From positions 203,458-267,457 of the forward strand of contig NZ_AYPQ01000006.1 in assembly GCF_000633635.1 (NCBI RefSeq): DNA of 64,000 nucleotides, given 5' to 3'. The position numbers and the translations under genes were made by a program. How positions within the stretch are numbered: position 1 is the first letter of the stretch; the number at the start of each line of letters is the position of its first letter. Below are positions 1-8,443 of the stretch, piece after piece. The stretch is from Enterococcus crotali (GTDB taxonomy: Bacteria > Bacillota > Bacilli > Lactobacillales > Enterococcaceae). A model generated the notes under the pieces. That model ran no database searches. It saw only the letters and a program-made list of their open reading frames with translations, and was not told the DNA's origin.

Positions 1-1
1 T

Positions 2-688
2 AGTGTCGGTTTGATTGACGCCGACAAAAGTCGATTAGAGATTATTTCTAAAGAATTCAAGCAGGAAGGATATGATTGCTACTACAGAAATGTGGATGTA
101 ACAGATGAACGCCATTTAAAAAAGGCCATCGATGAATTAACCGACAGTCTTCAAGGGTTAGATATCTTTTTCAGCAATGCTGGAATCAATGGCACGTGGG
201 CACCGATCGAGTCCTTAACAATTGAGGAATGGGATACTACAATAAATACGAATCTACGCAGTACGTTTTTATGTACAAAATTTGCAGTTCCTCATATGAA
301 AGAGCACGGCGGTTCAATCATTATAACAAGCTCTATTAATGGTACTAGAATTTTTAATAATTTTGGAGCCTCTGCCTACAGTGCTTCAAAAGCTGGACAG
401 GTAGCTTTTACAAAAATGGCCGCCTTAGAACTTGCTCGATATAATATCCGTGTCAATGCCATCTGTCCTGGAGCTATCGATACAGCAATCAATGAAAAAA
501 CAACTTATTCAGATGAATTAAAAGAAGTCGAAATCAAGGTAGAATTTCCAGAAGGTGAGCGACCGTTGAAAAATGAAACAGGAACCAGTGACCAAGTTGC
601 ACAATCCGTTTTATTTTTAGCGACGGATGCATCTGCGAATATTTCTGGAACAGAACTTTATGTGGATGGCGCAGAATCATTACTTTAA
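2..688 (+). CDS. SDR family oxidoreductase, 5'-truncated by window edge
   Basis: Short-chain dehydrogenase/reductase; an NAD(P)-dependent oxidoreductase of unknown substrate. The frame is open to the first base of the window, and the visible protein starts at the end of the second Rossmann beta strand (SVGLIDAD), so the N-terminal glycine-rich nucleotide motif lies upstream. Counting from the TTG at 11, the NAG motif is at about residues 56-58, the catalytic Ser near 107-108, and the YSASK catalytic motif has Tyr123 and Lys127. A PG motif and a typical SDR C-terminus (ISGTELYVDGA) follow. The gene is monocistronic as far as can be seen and ends before a hairpin. Family assignment is firm; substrate is unknown. 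Confidence 0.9.
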   Translation, partial: SVGLIDADKSRLEIISKEFKQEGYDCYYRNVDVTDERHLKKAIDELTDSLQGLDIFFSNAGINGTWAPIESLTIEEWDTTINTNLRSTFLCTKFAVPHMKEHGGSIIITSSINGTRIFNNFGASAYSASKAGQVAFTKMAALELARYNIRVNAICPGAIDTAINEKTTYSDELKEVEIKVEFPEGERPLKNETGTSDQVAQSVLFLATDASANISGTELYVDGAESLL

Positions 689-743
689 ACGATGTTATCA
701 AAAAATGGCAGTATCCTTGTAAGATACAGATAAACGGTTGAGT

Positions 744-786
744 CAGAAATAGCCTCTAAACATTTCAAGGCGTTAGGGGCTTTCTG
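744..786 (+). terminator. Hairpin terminator after the SDR gene
   Basis: Imperfect inverted repeat CAGAAATAGCCTCTAA / TTAGGGGCTTTCTG about 55 bases past the SDR stop, with a pyrimidine-rich 3' flank but no long T run. It lies between convergent genes, so it may serve one or both. Confidence 0.5.
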
Positions 787-826
787 CTCCAACCTCATTG
801 TTTTTCCAATTGATTTTTCGTTTTGC

Positions 827-2238
827 TTAAGAAGAACTTTCCTTGAAAAAAGCTAAGATCTCTGAACGGATTTTTTGATGATTGACGATAGGATCAGGAT
901 AAGCTTTTCCGCTAGACACAACAATGTCTTTTTGAAGGTCCGCTGGCATTTTACTTGGCTCATGAATATATTCAGTTGGTACATCTTTTAATTCAAGAAT
1001 AAATTGACGAATAAACTCTCCCTGTGGATCAAATTTTTCACCTTGTACTGTAGGGTTAAATATCCGAAAATAAGGAACCGCATCTGTTCCTGTTGAAGCC
1101 GCCCATTGCCAACCACCAATGTTACTTGCTGCATCATAATCGATTAATTTTTGTTGAAAATAGTCTTCTCCCTTCCGCCAATCGATCATTAAATCTTTGA
1201 TCAAAAAAGAAGCGACAATCATACGTACCCGATTATGCATCCAGCCAGTTTGATTAAGTTGTCTCATTCCAGCATCGACAATTGGAAAACCTGTTTGACC
1301 TTGCTTCCAACGCTCAAATGCTTCTTGGTTGGAGCCCCATTGCAACTGTCTATATTGCTCCTTTATTTCTTGCGTTTTTTGGTTAGGGTTTTCAAAATAG
1401 ATCATATTATAAAAATCCCGCCAACATAATTCAGAAATAAACGTCTGACGACTATCAGAATCTGGTTCCGCGTTTAGAGCATACCAAACTTTTCGAACCG
1501 ATATCTCCCCTGTTCTTAAATATCTCGATAACTTACTTGTTTGATCTAAAAAAGGATAGTCTCGTCCTTTTTGATAATCATGTAAGTGATTTTTAATAAA
1601 CTCTTTCAAAATATTTTCTGCAGCAGCTTCCCCACACTCAAAATCAAATGGTAAATTTATCTTTTCAATGATCTGTTTAAACTCATTTTGACCTTTGTTA
1701 AATAAGGGATGCTGAGCTTGCCAAATGATCTATTTATCTTTATGGTTCTTTCATAAAAAGGTTTTGGTAGCGTTCGCCATTTTCTAAAGTAAGGGGTAAA
1801 TACTTTGTAACTTTCGCCTGTCGGCTTTTTGATTTCCTCGACGCCATGTAAATGACTATCTTGGTATGAATGTACCTGAATTTCATTATTCTGAAAAAAG
1901 GTCACCATTTTTTGATCTCGTTGTCTGCCAAAGCCACGTTCATCTTTATTAAAATAAATCGCATGCCACTCTGGATATACCTGTTTTAGTTCAGTAAAAC
2001 TTCTTCGACATCTCCATATAGGAAATGAATGGAGATACCATTCAGCATGCTCAAAAAAAGTCTTTAAGCTATAAAAAAAAGCATCATGATTGTAACTTTC
2101 TTTTAAAAATTGTGCCGGGTTTAGTTGAAAAAGACAAATAAGCTCGTCTGTCTCTTTACTCTCTTCTATCATCTTATTAAAAGCAGTATTATCATCTAAA
2201 CGAAGGTCTTTGCGAAACCACATAAATGTTTTGCTCAT
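827..2238 (-). pseudogene. phrB: Deoxyribodipyrimidine photolyase (phrB), several frameshifts
   Basis: Remains of a CPD photolyase (light-dependent repair of UV dimers, FAD enzyme). The N-terminal part (2238 down to about 1730) has the family start FMWFRKDLRLDDN and an ERGFGRQRD segment. The C-terminal part (about 1733 down to 827) has the FAD-binding helices, with motifs such as WMHNRVRMIVASF and NIGGWQWAASTGTDA. A base appears lost near 1732. The second frame then reads IWQAQHPLFNKGQ and continues with LPFDFECGEAAAENILK, which joins the C-terminal half cleanly. A second, hidden defect lies in the N-terminal half. One extra base near 2046 and one missing T in the run at 1995-1998 compensate each other. 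The ORF stays open, but the other frame holds the family-like sequence LNGISIHFLYGDVEEV. At least three indels make an intact enzyme very unlikely unless they are sequence errors. Confidence 0.85.
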
Positions 2239-2313
2239 TATTTTTTCCTTTCCTGCTTATGATTATATAGATAGTAGCATAGTTAGCCAGTGATCACTAA
2301 AATTTAAAACTAG

Positions 2314-3471
2314 TTATTTGATCTGATCATCCAGTTTTTCATATTCATCCGTCTTTTGTTTTTCCCATAAAGGCAAGACTATATTTTCATACGCCATCGG
2401 ATCAAGATTCGTCAAGGTTATCCCTAATAAACGAATACCTTGTTCCAGTCCCAGAATTTCTTCCCAGATCAAGTTTGCCTGATAATATAATTCTTCTTTT
2501 TTAGAAATATATTCTGGCAGAGTCCGACGTTTTGTTATTGTTGTATAATCTGTATAACGAACTTTCAATACAACTGTTTTTCCGTGTTTTTGGACTCGAT
2601 CTAGTGAATCTTCCACACGTTCTGCTAACTGCCTTAATTGAGCAGTTACTTGTGCTTCAGTTGTTAGTGGTGTGCCATATGTATGTTCTTTCCCTACTGA
2701 TTTGCGGTCTCTTGTTATATTTACAGGTGAATCGTGGATACCACGAACTTTGCGATACAAAGAGTAACCCATCTTACCAAAGTTACGAATCAACTCCATC
2801 TCATCTTGCTTATACAAATCTTCACCAGTATAGATCCCCAAATCGTGCATTTTGGGAACTGTTTTTTTCCCAACCCCATGAAATGCTTCGATTGGTAAAG
2901 CCTTCAAAAATGTCTCAGCATCATCTGGCATCACAACAGTCAGACCTTTTGGTTTTTGAAAATCAGAAGCTAGTTTTGCTAAAAATTTATTGTAACTCAC
3001 CCCTGCCGAACAAGTTAAATGCAATTCATTCCATATATCGTATTGAATTAATTTGGCGATTTTGATTGCTGACTTACTATTGATTTTATTTATAGTGACA
3101 TCTAAATACGCTTCATCGATTGAAACGGGTTCGATAATATCTGTGTAGCGACGAAAAATTTCTCTGATCTGCTGTGAGATTTCCGAATATTTTTCATAAT
3201 TACCTGGTTTAAAAATAGCATCTGGACATAATTCATAGGCCTTTTGAGCACTCATAGCGGAATGGATCCCAAATTTGCGTGCTTCATAATTTGCAGTAGT
3301 TACCACGCCTTTGCCGCCAGTATCACTAGGATGGCGCGCGATTACTAGAGGATGGCCGACTAATTCAGGATGATCGCGTTCTTCGACAGAAGCAAAAAAA
3401 GCATCCATATCGATATGAATAATCTTGCGAGATGTATCCTTCTTTAAGGGAAAACGAAGTTCACTGATCAT
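2314..3471 (-). CDS. dinB: DNA polymerase IV (Y family)
   Basis: Error-prone translesion polymerase. The catalytic carboxylates are visible in HIDMDAFFASVE near the N-terminus and in SIDEAYLD at about residue 110. Helix-hairpin-helix (FHGVGKKT) and little-finger regions follow, and a hydrophobic tail (ENIVLPLW) may be a clamp-binding peptide. Length about 385 aa is normal. I chose the ATG at 3471 because AGGAGG sits nine bases upstream; an ATG nine bases earlier would abut the ribosome binding site. It follows the HD-domain gene by about 44 bases on the same strand. That gene's promoter carries a SOS box, so damage-inducible co-transcription is likely (inference). Confidence 0.95.
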   Translation of the reverse strand: MISELRFPLKKDTSRKIIHIDMDAFFASVEERDHPELVGHPLVIARHPSDTGGKGVVTTANYEARKFGIHSAMSAQKAYELCPDAIFKPGNYEKYSEISQQIREIFRRYTDIIEPVSIDEAYLDVTINKINSKSAIKIAKLIQYDIWNELHLTCSAGVSYNKFLAKLASDFQKPKGLTVVMPDDAETFLKALPIEAFHGVGKKTVPKMHDLGIYTGEDLYKQDEMELIRNFGKMGYSLYRKVRGIHDSPVNITRDRKSVGKEHTYGTPLTTEAQVTAQLRQLAERVEDSLDRVQKHGKTVVLKVRYTDYTTITKRRTLPEYISKKEELYYQANLIWEEILGLEQGIRLLGITLTNLDPMAYENIVLPLWEKQKTDEYEKLDDQIK

Positions 3472-3515
3472 AATTGCCATCCTCCTTTATAATAATCATA
3501 GTGTGCTGTCCACTT

Positions 3516-4493
3516 CTAATCGAATATAAGATAAATTCCCTTTTGACTCGCATCAAGTAATTTTTCAAGCTTTACTTGAGCGATAGCTGAAATAGACGAT
3601 ACCGAAACAATCCCTTCAGGCACTTTTACTAAAGGGTCAACAACTCTTGTTTTCTTCTTCTGGTAAATATCATAATGATCCTCACTTGAACAAACACTAC
3701 ACTTTGGAGGATGAGCTATTTTATCCAATAGTTGTTTGATTTCAACAGAAACACTTGATTTTAATTTTTTGAGAAACGCTGAATCTGTCATCATTAAATC
3801 AGCCAAAGTAATTTCTTGCTCTTCCAGTCCTAGCCGGATGGCATTTGCCATCCACTCATAGCTGCAAATATTTCGCGGATCGTAAAAAAAGTCGATCACT
3901 ACTTTTCGATATTGATCCATAAACCACATTGCCCACTCAACTGAATCTACAACGATTTGATCTTCAATGATTTTGATTGACTTCAAAAATTGCTGTATTT
4001 CTTGTATTGGAACAGAAAAATAACGATGAACTTCTCGTAATGTATAATCGATTCGATCACAACATAATAATGGTGCTTCTTGTTCTAATAATAGCCATTG
4101 TTCATCATCAAATAGTATCTGCCTGTAATCAAGATCGTACTGCTTTAATATAGCTGGGATCGTAGAGTGCTCGATCAATTGTGTTTTGATTTGCTCATGA
4201 TAATCATCCTTTTTATTCGCTAGAGCCAAATCGACCACATGTGAAAAAGCCGTGTGCGACACATCATGTAGTAAGCCTGCAATCTGTTCTTCTACAGTTC
4301 CTCCAAATTTTCTGATCAACAACATAACGCCCACAGAATGTTCGTATCTCGTTTCGTTCCAAGCTGGATTGATCAAAACGGCAGGTCCTGCCATATGAAC
4401 ATCTTTTAAACGCTGTATTTCCTGTGATGAGATCAATGCCGCTAGAACCTCTTCTACTTCAAATGAACCATACAAAATATCTTCAACAATCAT
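3516..4493 (-). CDS. HD-domain phosphohydrolase-like protein
   Basis: Predicted metal-dependent phosphohydrolase of the HD superfamily, 325 aa; substrate unknown. The HD metal site is visible as YEHSVG (His about 52) and LLHDVSHTAFSH (His-Asp about 76-77). A CxxC pair (CSVC) lies near residue 280. A longer reading from 4553 is possible, but that ATG lies inside the promoter and SOS box. The ATG at 4493 is preceded by AAGGGAGAG, so I take it as the start. It lies upstream of dinB as the first gene of a probable damage-inducible pair. The pairing suggests a role in nucleotide-pool handling or damage response (inference only). Confidence 0.8.
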   Translation of the reverse strand: MIVEDILYGSFEVEEVLAALISSQEIQRLKDVHMAGPAVLINPAWNETRYEHSVGVMLLIRKFGGTVEEQIAGLLHDVSHTAFSHVVDLALANKKDDYHEQIKTQLIEHSTIPAILKQYDLDYRQILFDDEQWLLLEQEAPLLCCDRIDYTLREVHRYFSVPIQEIQQFLKSIKIIEDQIVVDSVEWAMWFMDQYRKVVIDFFYDPRNICSYEWMANAIRLGLEEQEITLADLMMTDSAFLKKLKSSVSVEIKQLLDKIAHPPKCSVCSSEDHYDIYQKKKTRVVDPLVKVPEGIVSVSSISAIAQVKLEKLLDASQKGIYLIFD

Positions 4494-4530
4494 TTTACTC
4501 TCCCTTAAAATTCCATTTACTTTTACAAAC

Positions 4531-4559
4531 ATTATATACGAACGTTTGTTCATTTACAA
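4531..4559 (-). promoter_or_regulatory. Promoter with SOS (LexA/DinR) box
   Basis: On the minus strand: -35 TTGTAA (4554-4559), 17-base spacer, -10 TATAAT (4531-4536). Inside the spacer at 4540-4551 is GAACAAACGTTC, an exact match to the Gram-positive SOS box GAAC-N4-GTTC. LexA bound here would block RNA polymerase. The target genes are the HD-domain gene and, by read-through, dinB. Confidence 0.8.
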
Positions 4560-4599
4560 CTAAATTCATTTTATTGTAATTTATGTTATTTTTTTGATA

Positions 4600-4628
4600 T
4601 TGATAAAAAAAATTTAATGTACTATTAT
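4600..4628 (+). promoter_or_regulatory. Promoter of the lipoprotein gene
   Basis: TTGATA (4600-4605), 17 bases, TATTAT (4623-4628), about 38 bases before the TTG start at 4666. Confidence 0.6.
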
Positions 4629-4665
4629 TAGAAGTGTTCAAAATTATTGTTAGGGAGAGAATGTT

Positions 4666-5244
4666 TTGAAAAAAATACTATTAGTAACTCTTGGGGCCCT
4701 TTGCTTTTTATCATTAAGCGCTTGTTCAGACAAGAAAAATGAAACACAAGCAAGTACTACCACTACCACAACAGAGGAAAAAGTAACGACTGAAAACTGG
4801 CTTCTTGTCGGTGGATATCGTTCGGACACATTCACTGAAACTGATGCTATGAAAGATTTAGCTGCCTCTGCTACTTATACAGCACCACTTAAAGACTCTA
4901 GCGAATTACTTTTAATGAATAGTGATGATACATTTTCAATGCATGCTTTCAGCAGCATTGAGAAAAATATTGATGTTAGCGGTCACTATACTGAAAAAAA
5001 TGGTATTTATACGTTAACGTATGACAAATATAAATACATTTCTTCTCTTGATCCAGAAACCGTCGTTGATAAAAGTGATACTATGAAGAATAGTTTTAAG
5101 TACTTTATTGAACAAGACTATCTATATGCTTTTGGCTCTTCAAATGAAAATCCAGCATATACTGTCATTCAAAAGTATACAAAAATATCTGAAGACAAAG
5201 CAGCAGAACGCATTAAAGAAATCGATGATTCATCTTTTAAATAA
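4666..5244 (+). CDS. Putative lipoprotein of unknown function
   Basis: Small secreted lipoprotein, 192 aa. It starts with a charged and hydrophobic signal peptide ending in a lipobox (LSAC, Cys about 20), followed by a Thr-rich linker (about residues 28-40). The folded remainder has no motif I recognise. The start is TTG, with an AGGGAGAG ribosome binding site. It has its own promoter and a strong hairpin after the stop, so it is monocistronic. Secretion and lipidation are well supported; function is unknown. Confidence 0.75.
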   Translation: MKKILLVTLGALCFLSLSACSDKKNETQASTTTTTTEEKVTTENWLLVGGYRSDTFTETDAMKDLAASATYTAPLKDSSELLLMNSDDTFSMHAFSSIEKNIDVSGHYTEKNGIYTLTYDKYKYISSLDPETVVDKSDTMKNSFKYFIEQDYLYAFGSSNENPAYTVIQKYTKISEDKAAERIKEIDDSSFK

Positions 5245-5261
5245 ATTATTTTTATAAAAAT

Positions 5262-5307
5262 AAAGAAGTAACTCAGCATTTTCAAAAACTTGCTGAGTTA
5301 CTTCTTG
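5262..5307. terminator. Bidirectional intrinsic terminator
   Basis: Long stem AAGAAGTAACTCAGCA / TGCTGAGTTACTTCTT with A- and T-rich flanks, between the lipoprotein gene (+) and the convergent PII gene (-). Confidence 0.8.
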
Positions 5308-5315
5308 TTATCTCT

Positions 5316-5657
5316 TTAAATCGCTTTTGTGCCTCTCTCACCTGTTCTAATGCGGATCGCCTCTTCTACATTATAAACAAATATCTTGCCGTCTCCCACT
5401 TCTCCTGTCTGACAAATTAGCAAAATCAAAGAGATGATTTCTTCGACTTCTTCATCCAAAACAACAAAACTGACTTTGACTTTTGGTAATAAGGTGGTAA
5501 TGATTTCCTGTCCTCGCACATATTCTTTTAGCCCCTTTTGATTCCCAAAGCCTAGCACTTGGCTCACCGTCATTCCTAGTGCTTCAAAACTATCAGTCAT
5601 TTTCTCTTTCAGTTCTTCTAATTTTTCTTGCTGAATGATTGCTTCTACTTTTTTCAT
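5316..5657 (-). CDS. glnK: PII-family nitrogen regulatory protein (GlnK/NrgB type)
   Basis: Trimeric PII signalling protein that reports nitrogen/energy status and usually blocks the AmtB ammonium channel. Length 113 aa is typical. The T-loop (about residues 37-55) holds GNQKGLKEYVRGQE; position 51 is not Tyr, as in many Gram-positive proteins that are not uridylylated. The B-loop TGEVGDGKIFV and C-terminal RIRTGERG are clear. It sits 11 bases downstream of amtB in the same orientation, the usual partner arrangement. Confidence 0.93.
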   Translation of the reverse strand: MKKVEAIIQQEKLEELKEKMTDSFEALGMTVSQVLGFGNQKGLKEYVRGQEIITTLLPKVKVSFVVLDEEVEEIISLILLICQTGEVGDGKIFVYNVEEAIRIRTGERGTKAI

Positions 5658-5668
5658 TTATTTCCCTC

Positions 5669-6886
5669 CTAAGAATCTAATCCCATAAATGTTGGATAAG
5701 CTGTTTCATCATGCTCAATACGATCTAATCCCAATGCTTCTTCTTTTGCTGAAACTCGAATCGGCATAAATAATTGAATTCCTTTAATAATAAGAAAACT
5801 AGCAACTCCTGCAAATACAATCGTAAAAACAATACTGGCCACTTGGGCTACAAATAACTCGATTCCGCCATAAAGCAAACCTGTTTTTCCTCCTATAGCA
5901 GGATCTGCAAAAATCCCTGTCATGATTCCACCAAAGATTCCGCCAACACCATGACAGCCAAATGCATCTAGTGCGTCATCGTAACCAAATTTATGTTTAA
6001 CAAATGAAATAAAATAATAACAAACTGGACTAACCAGCGCGCCTAATACAAATGAACTCCACAACGAAACAAAGCCTGCACCTGGCGTGATTGCAACGAG
6101 ACCTACTACAGCACCTGTACAAGCGCCAACAATTGTCGGTTTCCCAATTGCCAATTTTTCAATTAGCATCCAGGAAAGCATCCCACTTGCCGCGGCTGTA
6201 TTCGTCGTAAGCATTGCATGGATCGCTAGTCCATCTGCTGCCAGAGCCGAGCCAGCATTAAAACCAAACCAGCCAAACCAAAGTAAGCCCGCACCTAGCA
6301 CAACAAAGGGAATATTATGGGGACGGTATTCTGTTTGTTGATATTCTCTACGTTGCCCTAAAACCAAAGCTAATACAAGACCTGAAATGCCAGAGCTAAT
6401 ATGCACCACATTTCCTCCTGCAAAATCGATTGAACCGATTTTGTCTAAAAAACCGCCGCCCCAAACCATATGGGCCATTGGATAATAAACAACGATCGAC
6501 CAAATACCGATAAATAAAAAGATGGCAGAAAAACGCATCCTCCCAACTACAGCCCCTGTAATAATTGCTGTTGTGATCAAAGCAAACATCATTTGAAATC
6601 CAGCAAACAGGCCTTCTGGAATCGTATCTCCTTTCGTCATGGACACTCGATTAAAAAATAATTTATCTAAGTTCCCCACAAATAAATGGTCACCACTGAA
6701 TGACATGGAATAGCCTAGGACAACCCAAAGTACTGAAGCTAAGCCCATCACACAAATTACCATCATCATCGTATTAAGGATATTTTTTCTACGCTCCAAC
6801 CCTCCATAAAAAAATGCTAATGCGGGTGTCATCAAAAAAACCATTGCTGAACATACAATAATAAACGCGATATTTCCAGTTTCCAT
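5669..6886 (-). CDS. amtB: Ammonium transporter AmtB/NrgA
   Basis: Ammonium channel of about 405 aa with about eleven membrane helices. Family motifs include FFYGGLERRKN near the N-terminus. The two pore histidines are seen in NVVHISSG and GCHGVGGIFGG. The ATG at 6884-6886 is chosen because GGAGGGG lies about seven bases upstream; a longer reading to 6907 has no such site. It is the first gene of amtB-glnK. A GlnR-like site lies about 125 bases upstream, consistent with expression in nitrogen limitation. Confidence 0.95.
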   Translation of the reverse strand: METGNIAFIIVCSAMVFLMTPALAFFYGGLERRKNILNTMMMVICVMGLASVLWVVLGYSMSFSGDHLFVGNLDKLFFNRVSMTKGDTIPEGLFAGFQMMFALITTAIITGAVVGRMRFSAIFLFIGIWSIVVYYPMAHMVWGGGFLDKIGSIDFAGGNVVHISSGISGLVLALVLGQRREYQQTEYRPHNIPFVVLGAGLLWFGWFGFNAGSALAADGLAIHAMLTTNTAAASGMLSWMLIEKLAIGKPTIVGACTGAVVGLVAITPGAGFVSLWSSFVLGALVSPVCYYFISFVKHKFGYDDALDAFGCHGVGGIFGGIMTGIFADPAIGGKTGLLYGGIELFVAQVASIVFTIVFAGVASFLIIKGIQLFMPIRVSAKEEALGLDRIEHDETAYPTFMGLDS

Positions 6887-7008
6887 ACAAACCCCTCCAA
6901 TATCCAAATTAAGCCAACCTTCATTTTAGCTTTGTCGGTTATTTTAGCATCAAACTGGGATTTATCCTAACAGAAATCACTTATTTAGTGAAAATAATTT
7001 CATTTTTC

Positions 7009-7025
7009 TGACAATTCACGTTACA
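7009..7025 (-). promoter_or_regulatory. Possible GlnR/TnrA operator upstream of amtB
   Basis: TGACAATTCACGTTACA matches the GlnR consensus TGTNA-N7-TNACA with one mismatch. The position, upstream of the amtB-glnK operon, is what the known GlnR regulon predicts. Confidence 0.45.
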
Positions 7026-7097
7026 AGAAATAACATCTATACCAATAGAACGGTTTCATTATATTCTATAGCTTCTATCGAGTACACCAATTACTAC

Positions 7098-7134
7098 AAA
7101 AAATAAACTGACTTTTGAAATCAGTTTATTTTTT
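7098..7134 (-). terminator. Terminator after rsmI
   Basis: Inverted repeat AATAAACTGA / TCAGTTTATT followed on the minus strand by TTTTTTG, just past the rsmI stop. It closes the tmk-rsmI operon. Confidence 0.75.
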
Positions 7135-7144
7135 ACTATTCAAT

Positions 7145-8011
7145 TCAATCTACATGAAACTCTCTATAGACTTCTTGTTTCTTCAATCCGCGTAGCTTTG
7201 CAACTTCTTTAATTGCTTCTTTAGATGAACTTCCTGAATTCATCAGTACATCGATATGTGCCTTGATTGAAAGCTCCAGATCCGCATTTTCAGCTACCTG
7301 TGATCCATCGGCGCCTTCAACCAAAAGACAGCACTCACCTTTTAACGAGTGTTCTGCTAAATAATCTGTCAATTCAGCCAAAGTACCTCGAAGATATTCT
7401 TCATGGAGTTTCGTTAATTCACGACAAATCACGGCTTTCCGCTCTTTTCCAAATACTTCTGAAAAATGCTTTATCGTTGTAGCAATTCGATGAGGTGATT
7501 CGTAAAAAATTTGCGTTGGTACTGCTGTTTTCAACTTCTCTAAAACATCAATTTGTTCTTTTTTCTTTCTAGGTAAAAAACCATAAAAAGTAAATGGCTG
7601 CGGCGATAATCCTGAAGCAATCAATGCCGTGATCCCAGCTGTGGGTCCAGGTAAAGCAATCACTTTAATCCCAGCTTCGATACAGGCTTCAACCAATTCA
7701 TGCCCTGGATCACTGATCGAAGGCATCCCAGCATCACTAACTTGAGCAATCAGTTCGCCAGCTTCTAAACGTTCAATAAATTGTGGTATCCGTTCTTTAT
7801 AATTATGCTCATGAAAACTGATTTGAGGAGTCGCTATCTCAAAATGATTCAACAATTTTTGAGTATTACGAGTATCTTCACTAGCAATAATTGTTGCTTC
7901 TTTTAAGATATTGATACAGCGAAAGCTCATATCTTCCAAGTTTCCTATTGGAGTCGGCACTAAATATAGCTGCCCGATGCCGGATGAATCAAAACTTTTT
8001 TGTTTTTGCAT
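7145..8011 (-). CDS. rsmI: 16S rRNA (cytidine(1402)-2'-O)-methyltransferase
   Basis: SAM-dependent 2'-O-methylation of C1402 in the 16S rRNA decoding centre; tetrapyrrole-methylase fold. Clear motifs: LVPTPIGNLEDMSFR, SEDTRNT, VSDAGMPSISDPG, ALPGPTAGITALIASG. Length 288 aa is normal. I use the ATG at 8009-8011 with AAGGAG seven bases upstream rather than the longer reading to 8056, whose extra residues fall in terminator sequence. It is the last gene of the tmk-pstA-holB-ricT-yabA-rsmI block, the same order as in Bacillus. Confidence 0.93.
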   Translation of the reverse strand: MQKQKSFDSSGIGQLYLVPTPIGNLEDMSFRCINILKEATIIASEDTRNTQKLLNHFEIATPQISFHEHNYKERIPQFIERLEAGELIAQVSDAGMPSISDPGHELVEACIEAGIKVIALPGPTAGITALIASGLSPQPFTFYGFLPRKKKEQIDVLEKLKTAVPTQIFYESPHRIATTIKHFSEVFGKERKAVICRELTKLHEEYLRGTLAELTDYLAEHSLKGECCLLVEGADGSQVAENADLELSIKAHIDVLMNSGSSSKEAIKEVAKLRGLKKQEVYREFHVD

Positions 8012-8041
8012 AGAGAAACTCCTTTTTGATTTTTTGAAAAA

Positions 8042-8096
8042 AGAAAGTTGGGACATAAGCAGTTAGCCTAAAAGCAGCCCCTTTTGTCCCAACTTT
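8042..8096 (-). terminator. Hairpin between yabA and rsmI
   Basis: AAAGTTGGGAC / GTCCCAACTTT with a long loop, followed on the minus strand by CTTTCTTTTTT. It starts directly after the restored yabA stop (8097-8099), so it may attenuate transcription into rsmI. Confidence 0.65.
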
Positions 8097-8443
8097 TTAT
8101 TTATATCGTTCACCATAAATTACATCTAGACAAAAAGCACATTCTTCATCATTTTCCCGGCGCGAGCATATAAAATGTTGCAGACATGAAACCCTTCTTC
8201 ATAGAGCTTTTCCAAATTCATTCGAGATTTAGATAGCTCCTGCTTAGCTGGATCACTAGAGTCATTGGCTAATTTAGTCAATTCCTGCAAATGTTCCCGT
8301 AAACGCTGATTTTCGATTTCTAGAGTTGTGTTTTTCTCAACTAATTCATGAAGTGCTTCTTTAATCTCTGATAATTGTCCTAAAGTTCCTTGTAAATCAG
8401 TCTCTAAAGAACTCAGACCATCGTATAAAGAGCGTTTATCCAT
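8097..8443 (-). pseudogene. yabA: Initiation-control protein YabA, frameshifted near the C-terminus
   Basis: YabA bridges DnaA and the DnaN clamp to limit replication initiation. The N-terminal coiled coil (MDKRSLYDGLSSLE, then LEIENQRLREHLQEL) and the start of the zinc domain (EGFHVCNILY) are intact. The open frame then runs into a non-family tail and stops at 8126. Shifting by one base after TAT at about 8166-8170 gives SRRENDEECAFCLDVIYGERY and a stop at 8097-8099, which restores the CxxC zinc motif. One lost G explains this. The start at 8443 is firm: its ATG overlaps the ricT stop. Without the CxxC the tetramerisation/zinc domain would be defective, unless this is a sequence error. Confidence 0.82.

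Noticed and set aside
4494-4553. Longer N-terminus (MNKRSYIMFV) for the HD protein
   Set aside because: These codons coincide with the -10 box and SOS box, so they lie in the promoter.
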